NCBI GenBank assembly: GCA_964485095.1 | Contig: CAZAIB010000010.1 | Span: forward strand, 1-64,000 | Source: CAYNWT01 sp964485095 | Lineage (GTDB): Bacteria; Planctomycetota; Planctomycetia; Planctomycetales; Planctomycetaceae | Direction: 5' to 3' | DNA: 64,000 bases | Shown: in pieces, positions 63,825 to 64,000 of the stretch | How the letters are laid out: each line of letters opens with the position of its first letter | How positions within the stretch are numbered: position 1 is the first letter of the stretch | Notes under the pieces: generated by a model | What the model saw: only the letters and a program-made list of their open reading frames with translations | Database searches by the model: none | What the model was told of the DNA's origin: nothing | Program-made: the position numbers and the translations under genes

Positions 63825-64000
63825 CTAACTGCCGGTCTTTTTTGTGGCGGCTTCCTGGACGGCTCGGACGATTTTGTCGTAGCCGGTGCAGCGACACAGG
63901 TTCCCGGCGAGGTAGAACCGAATGCGTTCTTCGTCCGGTTCCGGTTCTTTTTCGAGTAGCGCCTTCGCCGACATGATGAACCCCGGCGTGCAAACTCCAC
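63825..64000 (-). CDS. 2Fe-2S subunit of the Mo-hydroxylase, C-terminal part
   Basis: A gene too short in the window to show a start: translation from 63998 reads GVCTPGFIMSAKALLEKEPEP, then FYLAGNLCRCTGYDKIVRAVQ, ending at a stop at 63825-63827. CTPGF and CRCTGY are the second iron-sulphur cluster motif of the family (four Cys). It must begin beyond 64000. It precedes the molybdenum subunit and completes the electron path to an unseen FAD partner. Confidence 0.93.
   Translation of the reverse strand, partial: GVCTPGFIMSAKALLEKEPEPDEERIRFYLAGNLCRCTGYDKIVRAVQEAATKKTGS

Overview
The window comes from a bacterial chromosome with roughly 55-60% GC by eye. It is most likely from a member of Planctomycetota (Planctomycetaceae-like). 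The grounds are gene content: a Tat-exported Gfo/Idh/MocA oxidoreductase, giant secreted propeller/HEAT/cytochrome c fusions of the Pirellula/Verrucomicrobium type, a secreted PQQ-like propeller, tricorn protease, an HTTM protein, many single-gene transcription units, and short palindromic repeats in the gaps between genes. No phylogeny could be run, so this is an inference from families. I see no tRNA, rRNA, CRISPR array, prophage or intact insertion sequence.

Layout. 1-5 kb: the end of clpB, a terminal-inverted-repeat element, an unusual two-lobed CsrA-like protein, a Tat-signal oxidoreductase, pgsA and rimO. 5-15 kb, minus strand: two paralogous ABC-2 permeases without a nearby ATPase, a secreted LamG/propeller protein, a membrane protein, a TPR lipoprotein and an unknown membrane-anchored protein. 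15-21.5 kb, plus strand: phosphatidylserine decarboxylase, an ECF-type sigma factor overlapping a membrane-anchored partner and ending at a strong terminator, then tricorn protease. 21.6-29.1 kb: a complete histidine utilisation locus, hutF-hutI-hutG on the minus strand diverging from hutC-hutU-hutH on the plus strand, with a palindromic HutC-type operator between them. 29-37 kb: a metallo-hydrolase, two VOC proteins, a very large SMC with an acidic insert, and a FlgI-like HEAT lipoprotein. 37-48 kb: small membrane proteins, an HTTM protein, a DinB protein, a TPR-like protein, a GHKL ATPase fused to an Ig-like region, a GT-C membrane glycosyltransferase and a propeller protein. 48-51 kb: argC-argJ. 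51-61 kb: a mannose-6-phosphate-isomerase-like cupin, a nucleotidyltransferase, a sugar-isomerase-like TIM barrel, a NADAR protein, an SGNH/propeller/HEAT/cytochrome c giant and a DUF6624-like protein. 61.4-64 kb: the molybdenum and 2Fe-2S subunits of a xanthine-dehydrogenase-family enzyme, the latter cut by the window edge.

Genes that work together. The hut genes supply all five enzymes for histidine to glutamate by the HutF/HutG (formylglutamate) branch, plus their repressor. argC and argJ are consecutive arginine-biosynthesis genes. pgsA and psd make phospholipid head groups but are not adjacent. The two terminal minus-strand genes form one molybdenum hydroxylase.

Most unusual features. 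(1) A single-chain CsrA-like protein that seems to hold two CsrA lobes, with the RNA-contact residues kept in complementary halves, plus a proline-rich, highly basic tail. (2) A family of small hairpins with an invariant TCC loop and co-varying 8-bp stems, in three gene gaps and once inside the reading frame of the glycosyltransferase. (3) A heptad repeat family in three places whose units change in concert. (4) The GHKL-Ig protein and the SMC acidic insert.
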